Below the pieces are notes generated by a model. The model was given only the letters and a program-made list of their open reading frames with translations. It did not search any database and was not told the origin of the DNA. Source: Bacillota bacterium (GTDB lineage: Bacteria; Bacillota; UBA4882; UBA8346). From it: DNA of 64,000 nt. The stretch's first letter is position 1, and the number at the start of each line of letters is the position of its first letter. Positions 1-7,873 of this stretch are shown here, piece by piece. The stretch spans positions 235,882-299,881 of the forward strand of contig JAEXFN010000005.1 in the NCBI GenBank assembly GCA_023400055.1, written 5' to 3'. The translations under genes and the position numbers were made by a program.

Positions 1-176
1 AATCCCTGACATCAACGGTCAGATTGTCAATTAAAATTTCCGATAAGGAATTTGTCAGAAATAGGCCCGGTTAATCTTCCATACGTTCCAGGCCCAGGCG
101 CCAAGTTTATTTGACTTTTCCGCTCCCGTCGAAGCGGATATACAAATCGGCGGAAATCCGTTGCGAATAAAAAAGC

Positions 177-204
177 TTGACTGTAGGGGGTATTATGGTA
201 TCCT
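177..204 (+). promoter_or_regulatory. sigma-A-type promoter of the QueG-like gene
   Basis: TTGACT (177-182) and TATCCT (199-204) are separated by 16 nt, close to the vegetative consensus. The element lies about 75 nt upstream of the Fe-S protein start at 280, with a palindrome just downstream of the -10. This is a sequence match only; no transcription start is known. Confidence 0.6.
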
Positions 205-215
205 AAAGAAAAATA

Positions 216-229
216 AGTGTATATACACT
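216..229. promoter_or_regulatory. 14-bp perfect palindrome, likely operator
   Basis: AGTGTATATACACT is a perfect palindrome located 12 nt after the -10 box at 199-204. That is the usual place for a repressor site, covering the start of transcription. The cognate regulator cannot be identified; no divergent regulator gene lies within the window here. Confidence 0.45.
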
Positions 230-279
230 ATTGAGAATGAAAGCTTCGCGCTTAACCAAATCCGATGGAGTGAGGAAAT

Positions 280-1320
280 ATGAGTACAATCGAACGCATG
301 ATCCAGGACAAAGCTTTTGCCTTAGGTTATGAGAAGTGTGGTATTGTCCTTTTGCAGGAACTGGAGGATTATGCGGAGCGGCTCGCGGAACGGATTCAAA
401 AAGTGCCGCGCGCCGAGAAGTTTTATCAAAGCCAGAAGCGTTTTACAAATCTCAGCCAACAATACCCGTGGGCGAAATCCGTCATCGTTCTGGTCACGCA
501 TTATGGCAAATATAAAATACCTGCCCATTTAAAAGGACGTATCGCCAAATATTACTTGTGTGATGGCCGGATCGATCCAAACTCGATCGAATTTCGCAAC
601 AGCCAGGCGATGGAGGAGTACCTCCGCGAACTGGGGCTTAAAATCGCCTCGGAGCGGAAATTCGGCATGGTCGGCTTGCGTTGGGCGGCCATGAAGGCCG
701 GGCTGGGAATGATCCGCAACAACAATTTCTTTTATACCGAGTCCGGATCTTGGGTGGCCCTGGAAGCCTGGCTTACCGATCGCCAAATGGAACTGAAGGA
801 GACCACCCCATTGGCGGCCTGCCCTAAAGGGTGCCAACGCTGCGTCGCCGCTTGCCCCAGCGGATCATTATCGGCGCCGCATACCATGCTCCCCAACAGT
901 TGCGTTTCATTTCTGACGACGTTCGGCGGGCGCGATCTGCCGAATGAGCCGCTTTACAAAACCTTTGGCCATTGGATTTACGGCTGCGACGCATGCCAGG
1001 ATGCGTGTCCCATGAATAAAGGAAAATGGAACGAGGCGGAGGATTTCCCGGGGCTTTCCGGCTTGGCTCCTCAGCTGACGCCGGAAAACATTATGGAAAT
1101 GGAGGAAGGCTTTTACCGGCGGGAGATTCAGCCCAAATTTTTCTATTTGACCCCGGAAGAACTGTGGAAATGGAAAGTGAATGTCTTGTGTTTCATGCGC
1201 AATAATTATCAAGAAAGTTACAGGCCCTACCTCACCGCAGCCTGCGAAAATGAGAACGCTAAAATCAGGGAGATGGCACAAGCGGTTTGTAATGAATTGT
1301 ACGGCGCCTGCGAAACTTAA
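280..1320 (+). CDS. QueG-like epoxyqueuosine reductase-family 4Fe-4S protein
   Basis: Cytoplasmic iron-sulfur protein of 346 residues, near the usual length of the epoxyqueuosine reductase (QueG) family. QueG carries out the last step of queuosine synthesis in tRNA using cobalamin and two 4Fe-4S clusters. The family core around RWAAMKAGLG is followed by two ferredoxin-type cysteine clusters: C181, C185, C188, C192-P and C236, C239, C243-P. The usual GKN after the core is RNN here, and the C-terminal HEAT-like tail of classical QueG is short. It may therefore be a QueG-like paralogue rather than QueG itself. The start at 280 follows a GAGG-type ribosome site and a good promoter. Downstream genes are flavoproteins in the same direction, separated by a 124-nt gap. 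Confidence 0.75.
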   Translation: MSTIERMIQDKAFALGYEKCGIVLLQELEDYAERLAERIQKVPRAEKFYQSQKRFTNLSQQYPWAKSVIVLVTHYGKYKIPAHLKGRIAKYYLCDGRIDPNSIEFRNSQAMEEYLRELGLKIASERKFGMVGLRWAAMKAGLGMIRNNNFFYTESGSWVALEAWLTDRQMELKETTPLAACPKGCQRCVAACPSGSLSAPHTMLPNSCVSFLTTFGGRDLPNEPLYKTFGHWIYGCDACQDACPMNKGKWNEAEDFPGLSGLAPQLTPENIMEMEEGFYRREIQPKFFYLTPEELWKWKVNVLCFMRNNYQESYRPYLTAACENENAKIREMAQAVCNELYGACET

Positions 1321-1444
1321 GATTATATTTTTGGCCGGGATTAATCACAACACTTTTAAATTGGGAAATGTAAAGTTTTTAACAGCGCGTCAGCGGCTTT
1401 TCCGATATACTGAATGAAAACTGCTGAAAACGGAGGAAGCGAAA

Positions 1445-1768
1445 ATGACGCAATCCATGGCACAAACGGTAATAACCCCGGAAATCAAGGAAGTGCTCAC
1501 CCAGTCGCCTTTTATTGCTCTGACATCGGTCTCTCAAGTCGGCCAGCCGCATCTGGTGGTAGTCGGCAAGGTCAAGGAGATCGCCGCCGGTAATGTTTTA
1601 ATTTTCGGAGTCTACAAAATGAACAAGACCCGCCAGAATCTGGCGGAGACCGGTTTATTGCAGGCGGTCGCGGTATCCGGTAAATCAGGGTATCGATTCG
1701 CGGGGAACGCCAGTTCTTCGGAGACCGAAGTCCGTTTTCAGGTCGCCGAAATTGAACCCCTGCTATGA
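1445..1768 (+). CDS. pyridoxamine 5'-phosphate oxidase-like FMN split-barrel protein
   Basis: A 107-residue single-domain protein of the PPOX/FMN-binding split-barrel fold. Signs of the family are the early segment in which beta-strands carry FIALTSVSQVGQPHLVVVG, and the KMNKTRQNL stretch that normally helps hold the FMN phosphate. Small stand-alone members bind FMN or F420 and reduce or sense small molecules; the substrate is not predictable here. The start is supported by GGAGG 10 nt upstream. It precedes an FMN-dependent oxidase gene by 185 nt, which hints at shared flavin-related function without proving an operon. Confidence 0.7.
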   Translation: MTQSMAQTVITPEIKEVLTQSPFIALTSVSQVGQPHLVVVGKVKEIAAGNVLIFGVYKMNKTRQNLAETGLLQAVAVSGKSGYRFAGNASSSETEVRFQVAEIEPLL

Positions 1769-1953
1769 CCGTCCGGCAAAAAAAGACACCCGGGAATTGG
1801 CTTTAAAAGCTCATGAACTGGATTGGGCCACATTTATGGGAGTGGGAGTATCAAAAACAGTTTCCGGTCCGGGCCGGGAAACGGTTACAGCAGTCGTTTC
1901 TTCAAAAGAGGCATCATGTTCCCTTACAGTAAAGTCCAAAAGGAGGCATTTTT

Positions 1954-2901
1954 ATGATTGGAAAGTTATTGGCGGAAGGAAATAGCAAGCTGGCGGAGAA
2001 AGGAATAGGCGGCAAAAATGGTGCGGAGACCGGCAGTGTGCTGAAGATCAATCGCGAATACCTCGATTCGCTGATGATCGAAGCCCGGGTCATCGATGGA
2101 GCTGAGGCCGCCACCACGATGCGTCTTTTTGGGGAGAGCTTCGCCACGCCGGTGATGGTCGCCGCGTTGTCGGGAATGGCCGGCATCTGTCCCAATCCCC
2201 TGGTGGAAGTCGCCAAAGGGGCCGTCGCCGCCGATGCGGTGATGTGGGCGGGCATCGGCGATGAGGCGGAACTCCAGGCCATTATCGCAACGGGCGCTCG
2301 AACGATCAAAATTGTCAAGCCCTACAAAGACAAGGAGCTGATCTTTGAGAAAATCGCCCAGGCTGAAAAGCATGGCGCGTTGGCGGTGGGAATGGACACC
2401 ATCTTTTCCTTCGGGGGCAAAATCGGGGACAGCCTGGTCCGGCCGGAGTTGATGGGGCCGAAGACCCTGGCGGACATTAAAAGCTTTGTGCATGCGACCA
2501 AGCTGCCCTTTATCTTGAAAGGCGTTCTGAGCGAGCAGGATGCTCGCAAAGCGTTGGAGGCCGGAGCGGCGGCCATCGTGGTCTCGATCCATGGCGGTTC
2601 AGTGCTAGATTATGCGGTGCCCCCGTTAAAGATCCTGCCGCGGATCGCCAAAGCCGTTGATGGCAGGATTCCTATATTGGTGGACAGCGGCATCGTGAGA
2701 GGGACCGATGTTTTCAAGGCGTTGGCGTTGGGCGCCAGCGGCGTCCTGATCGGGCGGACGGTCATGGCGGGGTTGGCGCTCGACGGGGCCGAAGGGGTAC
2801 GGAAAGTTATCACCGGTACTAACGAAGAATTGCGTCGGACGATGAGTCTCACGGGCTCCCGCGACCTCGGCGACATTGACCCGGAAGTGATTTGGCGCTA
2901 G
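1954..2901 (+). CDS. FMN-dependent alpha-hydroxy acid dehydrogenase-family protein
   Basis: A 315-residue TIM-barrel flavoprotein of the glycolate oxidase/lactate monooxygenase/IPP isomerase-2 superfamily. These enzymes take hydride from a 2-hydroxy acid onto FMN. Family marks are the FILKGVLSEQDA strand (the flavin-contacting Lys), the catalytic His in SIHGG (H213), and the phosphate-binding end VDSGIVRGTDVFKALALGASGVLIGR. In the classical enzymes the His is followed two residues later by an Arg that holds the substrate carboxylate; here that place is Ser216. The substrate may therefore not be a simple 2-hydroxy acid. A clear ribosome site (AAAGGAGG) precedes the ATG. A Crp/Fnr regulator gene follows. 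Confidence 0.8.
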   Translation: MIGKLLAEGNSKLAEKGIGGKNGAETGSVLKINREYLDSLMIEARVIDGAEAATTMRLFGESFATPVMVAALSGMAGICPNPLVEVAKGAVAADAVMWAGIGDEAELQAIIATGARTIKIVKPYKDKELIFEKIAQAEKHGALAVGMDTIFSFGGKIGDSLVRPELMGPKTLADIKSFVHATKLPFILKGVLSEQDARKALEAGAAAIVVSIHGGSVLDYAVPPLKILPRIAKAVDGRIPILVDSGIVRGTDVFKALALGASGVLIGRTVMAGLALDGAEGVRKVITGTNEELRRTMSLTGSRDLGDIDPEVIWR

Positions 2902-3008
2902 AGGGTGGAGATGGCAACTGCGGGATGGGGCAGTCTTTTTATCGGCGCCGGGCGCATGAGGCATGAGGCTCGTAAATCAGCATAAAGTTATTGGAGATGC
3001 GCGATACG

Positions 3009-3680
3009 ATGAATGGCCGATATTATCTGTGTTTGCGGGAGATGCCCCTCTTCGCGGGACTGGATCGGGATCATTTCCGTCTAATCTGTCAGGCGACCAA
3101 CCGGCATGTCCTCCGCAAAGGCGAGCATCTGTTCAAACAAGGCGATTTGGCCGAGAGCGTCTATATTATCAAACAGGGAACCTTCAAAATCGTGCGGGTT
3201 ACCGAAACCGGAGAAGAGGCCATCGTTCAGATCATCGGCCCGGGTGAACTGATTGCGGAAACGGGCCTGTTTCAAAAGGATACCACCCATTTGGCGACCG
3301 CGGTGGCCTTGGAGGATTCGAAAGCGTGCGGCATCGATCGGGCGACTTTTAAAAAGGTTATCCAGGACAATCCCGACCTGGCCTGGCAAATTATCGAAAA
3401 CCTCAACAACCGGCTTTACGGCGCGTTGGAACAGATCAGTGAGTTGAACACCCTGACGACCCGGGACAAGGTCTTGGGCTTGTTCGTCCGGCTGGCCAAA
3501 CAGCATGGGGAACCCTGCCCGAAAGGGACCCGGATTAATCTGTCCCTGACCCAGCAGGAAATCGCCGGTTTGATCGGCGCGACCCGGGTGATGGTATCCA
3601 GGGCGCTCCACGAATTAACCGCCGAGCGGTTTCTGGAACGGGACCGGAAATGTTACATTTTATACGACCGGTGTTTCTAA
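3009..3680 (+). CDS. Crp/Fnr-family transcriptional regulator
   Basis: About 224 residues. The N-terminal half is a cyclic-nucleotide-binding-type beta roll (MPLFAGLDRDHF, then GEHLFKQGD and GELIAETGLF). A long dimer helix follows, then a winged helix-turn-helix (LSLTQQEIAGLIGATRVMVSRAL), typical of the Crp/Fnr family. No N-terminal cysteine cluster is present, so it is not a classical oxygen-sensing Fnr, and the effector is unknown. Possible starts in frame are TTG 2991, ATG 2997 and ATG 3009; 3009 is best spaced from GGAG at 2993. It sits at the end of the redox gene run and may control it. A strong terminator lies 85 nt downstream. Confidence 0.85.
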   Translation: MNGRYYLCLREMPLFAGLDRDHFRLICQATNRHVLRKGEHLFKQGDLAESVYIIKQGTFKIVRVTETGEEAIVQIIGPGELIAETGLFQKDTTHLATAVALEDSKACGIDRATFKKVIQDNPDLAWQIIENLNNRLYGALEQISELNTLTTRDKVLGLFVRLAKQHGEPCPKGTRINLSLTQQEIAGLIGATRVMVSRALHELTAERFLERDRKCYILYDRCF

Positions 3681-3765
3681 GGCTGAACCGGTGAGCGATT
3701 GCCGTAAAAAAGCAACCCCGATCTCGTGACCGGGGTTTGAGCCTGTTTAATTCGGTGAGTGCAAA

Positions 3766-3789
3766 CCCTCGAGCAATCGAGGGCTTTTT
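3766..3789 (+). terminator. intrinsic terminator after crp/fnr gene
   Basis: CCCTCGA (3766-3772), GCAA tetraloop and TCGAGGG (3777-3783), followed by CTTTTTA. A weaker hairpin AACCCCG/CGGGGTT lies just upstream (3714-3737). Together they separate the plus-strand run from the minus-strand gene that ends at 3818. Confidence 0.8.
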
Positions 3790-3817
3790 ATGGCCATGGG
3801 CCGAAGCGCTTCGACCC

Positions 3818-4636
3818 TCAAAGTTTGGCATAGGTCTCTTTCAGCAGCAACGCGTCGCGCTCCAGGATCGGGCTCTCGCAGATGATGCAGCCTTTGGCGT
3901 CCAGATCCTTCAGGGCTTGGAGGCACAGCTGATAGGGGAAGTCGCTCTCCTTGAACTCCAGGTGGTTTCTTTCGCCTTTGGCGCCATAGTTGATGCCGGA
4001 TAAGTGAATGTGCATATCCTGCAGCGCCGCTTCTCCCAGACCTTCGCGGATCTTGGTCAGGATGGCCGTGAAATCCTCGTAGGTTTTGAGCGCCCCGTCA
4101 CCCCTGGCGTGGATGTGCGCGAAGTCGACGCAGAGCCGGCAGGTCGGCACCTCCCGGCAGAGGGCGATCAGCTCGTCCAGGCTGCCGAACTGGGTCGGCT
4201 TGCCGGTGGTCTCCAGCCGGTAGTGCACGCCCAGGTCCGGCAGTTTCAATAGATTCTCCTTGATGGTGGCATAGGTAACTTCCGGTGAATCATTCAGGTA
4301 AAAGCCGGGATGAAAGATCAGGCTCCGTCCGCCGACCGAATGCAGCGCCTTGGCGCCCTTGATGATCCGTTCCATGGACTGCTCTTGTTTTTCAGGCTCA
4401 TCGGCATTGAGATTGATAAAATAGGAACCATGCGCCGAGAGATACAGATCCTGCTCGTTCTTCTCGCGCAGGATGGCATCCTTATTTTTGTCGGTGACGT
4501 TTACGTTACGGACAAATGGCAGCTCCATGGCGTCCAACCCGATCGATTTCAAATAGGCGATGCCGCTCTGATAATTATATTTCACGGACCCGTCGCCAAT
4601 CGGCAGTCCGGATATGCCAAACAACAACCGCTCCAT
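3818..4636 (-). CDS. endonuclease IV/sugar-phosphate isomerase-like TIM barrel
   Basis: A 272-residue TIM-barrel protein of the AP endonuclease 2 superfamily, closest in motif layout to deoxyribonuclease IV (Nfo), which cuts DNA at abasic sites using three zinc ions. Visible metal-ligand motifs are SAHGSYFINL, FHPGF, RLETTG, CVDFAHIHARG, MHIHLSG and ICESP. The classic DxRxDRHxxIG region is replaced by NYGAKGERNHLE, as in the more distant branch of this family. It could be a divergent repair enzyme or a sugar isomerase. The start at 4636 is chosen because GGAG lies 8 nt upstream and the fold begins there; longer frames upstream have no support. Confidence 0.7.
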   Translation of the reverse strand: MERLLFGISGLPIGDGSVKYNYQSGIAYLKSIGLDAMELPFVRNVNVTDKNKDAILREKNEQDLYLSAHGSYFINLNADEPEKQEQSMERIIKGAKALHSVGGRSLIFHPGFYLNDSPEVTYATIKENLLKLPDLGVHYRLETTGKPTQFGSLDELIALCREVPTCRLCVDFAHIHARGDGALKTYEDFTAILTKIREGLGEAALQDMHIHLSGINYGAKGERNHLEFKESDFPYQLCLQALKDLDAKGCIICESPILERDALLLKETYAKL

Positions 4637-4859
4637 GGTTTTTGCTCCTTCGCTTTGCAGTATGTGATTTTCCACCATATTATCATGAACCATTGCGAAG
4701 ATCAAACAATTTAACCAGCCGTTAAGTTTTAGATGGTAGTCATCTGGTGGCCAAGAGCGTATGTAATGATGCAGAAGTATTATTGACCTTTGCGAATGGC
4801 GAGAGTATGATAAGCATATAATAAGCATAATATTTTGCTACCAAAGGGAGCATTTACGG

Positions 4860-5144
4860 ATGAATATTAAACCGTCAGCGGCAATACGTAAAAATTATAA
4901 CGAAATATCTGCGCTTTGCAAGGCCACCAAAGAGCCAGTTTTCTTGACCAAAAACGGTGAGGGTGATTTGGTGGTGATGGATATCGCCACATACTCTCAG
5001 CGCGAAAGCATGCTTAAGTTAAGAGAACAACTGGTCGCGGCAGAGGAGGACAGATTGGCGAATAAAAAGGGTTTTTCAATTGACCAATTGGACGAGAGGC
5101 TGAAGAAAGCCATAAGCGAGATTGCTGATGAGCAGCGAGGATAA
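4860..5144 (+). CDS. Phd/YefM-family antitoxin
   Basis: A 94-residue protein of the type II antitoxin Phd/YefM family. The N-terminal DNA-binding half contains KPSAAIRKNYNEI, then PVFLTKNGEGDLVVMDIATY, the hallmark strand-loop-strand. The C-terminal half is charged and presumably wraps the toxin. Such antitoxins neutralise a RelE/ParE-type mRNA interferase or gyrase toxin and repress their own promoter. The toxin frame starts inside its 3' end (5128), the usual overlap, but is broken by two stop codons. The antitoxin reading frame is intact. Confidence 0.85.
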   Translation: MNIKPSAAIRKNYNEISALCKATKEPVFLTKNGEGDLVVMDIATYSQRESMLKLREQLVAAEEDRLANKKGFSIDQLDERLKKAISEIADEQRG

Positions 5145-5448
5145 ACGCTATCGTGTCGTTATCTCAGAACGAGCGGGCGAAATGCTCGTATGGCACGTTC
5201 GCTTTTTGGCGTGAGTTAACATCCAAGCGGCCGAGAAGTTCAGAATCGATTTTATTGCAGCCGCAAAATCGCTCCAAGATTTTCCGGAACGGGGTTCTTA
5301 GCTCATTGATCCCCAATTGCCCGGCAATAAATATAGAAAGCTGCTGGTGGATAAACGATATCTGCTCATCTATCAAATCAGAGATGACGCAGTATATATC
5401 GATTATTTAATAGATTGCCGTCAGAATTATGCCTGGCTGATATCATAG
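5128..5448 (+). pseudogene. RelE/ParE-family toxin with two in-frame stop codons
   Basis: One continuous frame of 106 codons from ATG 5128 to TAG 5446 is interrupted by TGA at 5212-5214 and TAG at 5299-5301, with no frameshift. Read through, it gives a typical RelE/ParE toxin: YRVVISERAGEMLVWHV, then QAAEKFRIDFIAAAKSL, then KYRKLLVDKRYLLIYQI and the C-terminal YIDYLIDCRQNYAWLI. The TAG most likely replaces the Trp expected after PERGS. The first stop also falls inside conserved sequence. The start overlaps the antitoxin gene by 17 nt as in intact pairs. The product would be truncated at 28 residues and inactive unless the stops are suppressed. Confidence 0.85.
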
Positions 5449-5463
5449 GCGATAAGCTGTTTC

Positions 5464-5489
5464 AAAACCAGTAAAAAGCTGGTTTTTTT
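5464..5489 (+). terminator. intrinsic terminator after toxin-antitoxin pair
   Basis: AAAACCAG (5464-5471), a 7-nt loop, and CTGGTTTT running into seven T residues. It lies 16 nt after the toxin pseudogene stop, so the pair was once a complete transcription unit. Confidence 0.85.
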
Positions 5490-5585
5490 AATTTACGCCG
5501 GCAGATAAAAAGCGAAAATTGAGAAGCTGATTATTTTAATACTGGCATTTTGTTTCCACTAATAGTCCCGCGTGAAACGCAACAA

Positions 5586-6128
5586 TTAGTCGGCGAACCC
5601 GTGCTGCACCTTAGCAGCCAGCGCGGCGATGGTCGGGCGGTCGATCTCGGCGAACTCGTATTGTTCGAGCAAACTGATGATGCCGCTGATCACAAAGGAA
5701 ACGGAGCAGCGGCAGATCGGATTGTCGCGCTCTTGAGGATCCGCCTTGGCCAACACCCGCTCAATCATCAACTGCTTCATTTTGCAGGAACTGAACGCCA
5801 GGCTCGGCGATTTCAGAAACGGCATATACAGGTCCTTGTTTCGGTTGAACATCGCTAGGGTGTTTTCTAAAATTATCGCAAAATTCTTAATGATATCCGC
5901 GAAACGGTATGGGGCGATCACTTGGCCGAATTCGTCGACGATGGCGTCCCGCAACTGGTCGGCGCAATCGCAAATGTCCTTGTAATGCAGATAAAAGGTG
6001 CTCTTATTGATATCCGCGGCTTCGCACAGGCTTTTGACGGTGATCTTCGCCATGTTTTTTTCGGATAACAGTTTGGCAAAAGCGATCTGAATGGCTTGCC
6101 TGGTTTTTTTAACCCGCCGGTCTTCCAT
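5586..6128 (-). CDS. TetR/AcrR-family transcriptional regulator
   Basis: A 180-residue one-domain repressor. The N-terminus MEDRRVKKTRQAIQIAF and the helix-turn-helix ITVKSLCEAADINKSTFYLHYKD are typical of TetR proteins. The rest is a helical ligand-binding and dimerisation domain with several Cys residues (SSCKMKQ, ICRCSVSF) that might sense electrophiles or thiols, an inference only. AAGGAG lies 6 nt before the ATG. It is divergent from an Old Yellow Enzyme remnant and a flavin reductase gene, with a palindrome between them. That layout resembles the known NemR-NemA type of arrangement, in which a TetR regulator controls an Old Yellow Enzyme. Confidence 0.85.
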   Translation of the reverse strand: MEDRRVKKTRQAIQIAFAKLLSEKNMAKITVKSLCEAADINKSTFYLHYKDICDCADQLRDAIVDEFGQVIAPYRFADIIKNFAIILENTLAMFNRNKDLYMPFLKSPSLAFSSCKMKQLMIERVLAKADPQERDNPICRCSVSFVISGIISLLEQYEFAEIDRPTIAALAAKVQHGFAD

Positions 6129-6225
6129 GGGCAGCTCCTTAAATAGACATATCGGCCCGAACCGTCCAATTCGCGACATTTGGCCCGATATTGCCGGTTG
6201 TTTGGGAAGGGGTCTCATAATATAA

Positions 6226-6239
6226 TAGACTCGTGTCTA
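6226..6239. promoter_or_regulatory. TetR-type operator between divergent genes
   Basis: TAGAC-TCGT-GTCTA, a palindrome with perfect 5-bp arms, overlaps a TATAAT hexamer (6221-6226) in the gap between the TetR gene and the plus-strand remnant. The position suggests autoregulation and control of the divergent genes. Confidence 0.5.
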
Positions 6240-6281
6240 GAAATAAATTGTAGTCGATTCGGCGGGACGTGTCAAGCAACG

Positions 6282-6434
6282 ATGGAATGGGAGAGGAGAC
6301 TCATATCCGACGCATTTTCGGAATCAACCATCGCCGGCGTCAAACTGCGAAACCGGATTATCCGTTTGGTGACCCATGAGGGCTGGCGGATAAACTGGGT
6401 AATCCTGTGTAAAGTTACTACGGAAAACTGCTGA
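6282..6434 (+). pseudogene. remnant of an Old Yellow Enzyme (NADH:flavin oxidoreductase) gene
   Basis: The frame from ATG 6282 encodes about 50 residues. The first half contains FSESTIAGVKLRNRIIR followed by a THEG tetrapeptide, the normal N-terminus of the Old Yellow Enzyme TIM barrel (F-P-x-I-G-x-x-LKNRI, then S-x-THEG). After that the similarity stops and the frame ends at 6434, whereas intact enzymes are over 330 residues. This looks like the 5' stump left by an internal deletion. The TetR gene and operator upstream, and the flavin reductase gene downstream, are probably the surviving neighbours. Confidence 0.6.
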
Positions 6435-6512
6435 GAAAGAATAAGAGCTTTCGGCCAGAATTATGAATGATTAATGGTAAAAATTCAGCCTAAATCAATT
6501 GGAGGAATCGAA

Positions 6513-7085
6513 ATGAGCAAAAAACTACTTGAGAAACTGAACGCCTCCCCGTTGCCGGCGCCGACAGTACTGGTGACAGTCCAAACGGCGGATAAGAATC
6601 CCAATATCATTACCATCGCCTGGACCGGCGTCTTCAGCTATCACCCGAACGTCATTTATATCGCGGTGAATCCCGCGCGCTACTCGAACCCGATGCTCAA
6701 GGAGTCCAGGGAGTATGTCATCAACATTCCGGCGGCGGATTTAGCCAAAACGGTCGATTATTGCGGGCTGGTCTCGGGCAGAAATGTGGATAAGTTTGCG
6801 GAAACCGGATTGACCCCGCTAGCGGCCAGTGTCGTCAAGGCCCCGCTCATCAAGGAATGCCCGGTCAACCTCGAGTGCAAAGTAATCGACGTTCAAAATT
6901 ACGGCAGCCACGATATTTTTGTCGGGGAAATCGTCGCGGTGCATTGCGATGAAGCGGCGCTCGATGACCAGGGCCATCCCGATCTGAACAAAATACGGCC
7001 GTATAGTTGTACACTGGGAGAATACCGCGCCATGGGAGAAAAGCTGGGAGCGATGGGTTATGGGAAAAGGGGCAGCAAAGAATGA
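6513..7085 (+). CDS. flavin reductase-like FMN-binding split-barrel protein
   Basis: A 190-residue protein of the flavin reductase-like (DIM6/NTAB) family, which binds FMN and often supplies reduced flavin or reduces small substrates with NAD(P)H. Diagnostic segments are LPAPTVLVTVQTADKNPNIITIAW, then HPNVIYIAVNPARYS, then EYVINIPAADLAKTVDYCG and DIFVGEIVAVHCDE. The start is set by GGAGG at 6501-6505. It lies about 80 nt behind the Old Yellow Enzyme remnant and was probably co-transcribed with it under TetR control. A strong terminator follows at 7186. The physiological substrate is unknown. Confidence 0.8.
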   Translation: MSKKLLEKLNASPLPAPTVLVTVQTADKNPNIITIAWTGVFSYHPNVIYIAVNPARYSNPMLKESREYVINIPAADLAKTVDYCGLVSGRNVDKFAETGLTPLAASVVKAPLIKECPVNLECKVIDVQNYGSHDIFVGEIVAVHCDEAALDDQGHPDLNKIRPYSCTLGEYRAMGEKLGAMGYGKRGSKE

Positions 7086-7185
7086 TGGGATGAATTTGAA
7101 ATTCCGCTCTATTTGAAGCGGTAAGTTTTTTGAACCGGCGCAACTTGAGTGAATTGTAACGCAGTTCCGTCGCCGGAAGCGCTCT

Positions 7186-7214
7186 TACCCCGGGCTCCTC
7201 CCCGGGGTATTTTA
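7186..7214 (+). terminator. intrinsic terminator after flavin reductase gene
   Basis: TACCCCGGG (7186-7194), a 6-nt loop and CCCGGGGTA (7201-7209), followed by TTTTA. It lies between convergent genes; only the plus-strand direction has a T-run. Confidence 0.8.
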
Positions 7215-7229
7215 TCGGCGGCCGGCTTA

Positions 7230-7760
7230 TCAACCATTCGCGGTATGCTCCACGTGCGCGGCAATATAGTCTACCACCTGTTCTTTGGGGATCCCCAGCG
7301 GAATCGCCAATTCGCCGTATAATAGATCCTCAGCGAGACGAAAATAGTTGTCGTCGATCTTAGATATGGCCTTCTTTTGGCCGCAAAGCGACTCTTTCCG
7401 GAGATACATCGCTTTGATGATGCGCAGCAATTCATAACAATTATAGGTGCTCAACGCTTTTTTGCATTGTTCGGCGCGGATTTTCTTGTCGTCGATCCAA
7501 GCCGTCTCAATCGTGGGAATCTGCCGGATGAGCTCCTCGGTTTCTTTTTTGGTAAGAATTTTGCGCATCACCGTTTTCTGATTTTCGACCGGAGAATAGA
7601 TGACATCGCCTCGTTGATAGACCGGTTCAAGCACATAGTATTTTTTGGCGGCGGCCGCGCCGTCGATGGCCAGTTCGCGGATATCTTTCACGACGCAAAC
7701 GCCGCTTCCGCCGTAGATGATGAGATCATTGACTTGGAAACTCACCGTATTCTTCTCCAT
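7230..7760 (-). CDS. CarD/CdnL-family RNA polymerase-binding regulator
   Basis: A 176-residue protein. The N-terminal 60 or so residues form the RNA polymerase-interacting Tudor-like domain shared by CarD, CdnL and transcription-repair coupling factor: FQVNDLIIYGGSGVCVVKDI, then KKYYVLEPVYQRGDVIYSPVEN. The C-terminal part is helical. CarD proteins contact the RNA polymerase beta subunit and stabilise open complexes at many promoters, rRNA promoters included. This member is monocistronic behind its own consensus-like promoter at 7845-7873. The helical domain ends with LAIPLGIPKEQVVDYI, where other family members have a conserved LA-(E/L) stretch. Confidence 0.85.
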   Translation of the reverse strand: MEKNTVSFQVNDLIIYGGSGVCVVKDIRELAIDGAAAAKKYYVLEPVYQRGDVIYSPVENQKTVMRKILTKKETEELIRQIPTIETAWIDDKKIRAEQCKKALSTYNCYELLRIIKAMYLRKESLCGQKKAISKIDDNYFRLAEDLLYGELAIPLGIPKEQVVDYIAAHVEHTANG

Positions 7761-7844
7761 GACCCGCCCTCGCTTCCCTTCAAGCTTCGGTTACTCTTTT
7801 TAAGCTGAGTACTTTCAACAGTTTATTCAATTCGAAAATTTAAT

Positions 7845-7873
7845 ATTATATATCTATTTTATCAGAAATACAA
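7845..7873 (-). promoter_or_regulatory. promoter of the CarD-type gene
   Basis: Read on the minus strand: TTGTAT (7873-7868), 17-nt spacer, TATAAT (7850-7845), about 85 nt upstream of the ATG at 7760. The rest of the gap to 8084 holds no gene; 7880-8084 is just the region after the GH4 gene and contains no clear terminator. Confidence 0.65.

Noticed and set aside
1752..1985. Small gene between the split-barrel and the oxidase genes
   Set aside because: No ribosome site, overlaps two real genes and has no protein-like pattern.
5212..5214. TGA in the toxin read as selenocysteine or recoded
   Set aside because: No selenocysteine insertion hairpin is apparent, the family has no Cys there, and a second stop (TAG) follows, so simple nonsense mutation is the better reading.
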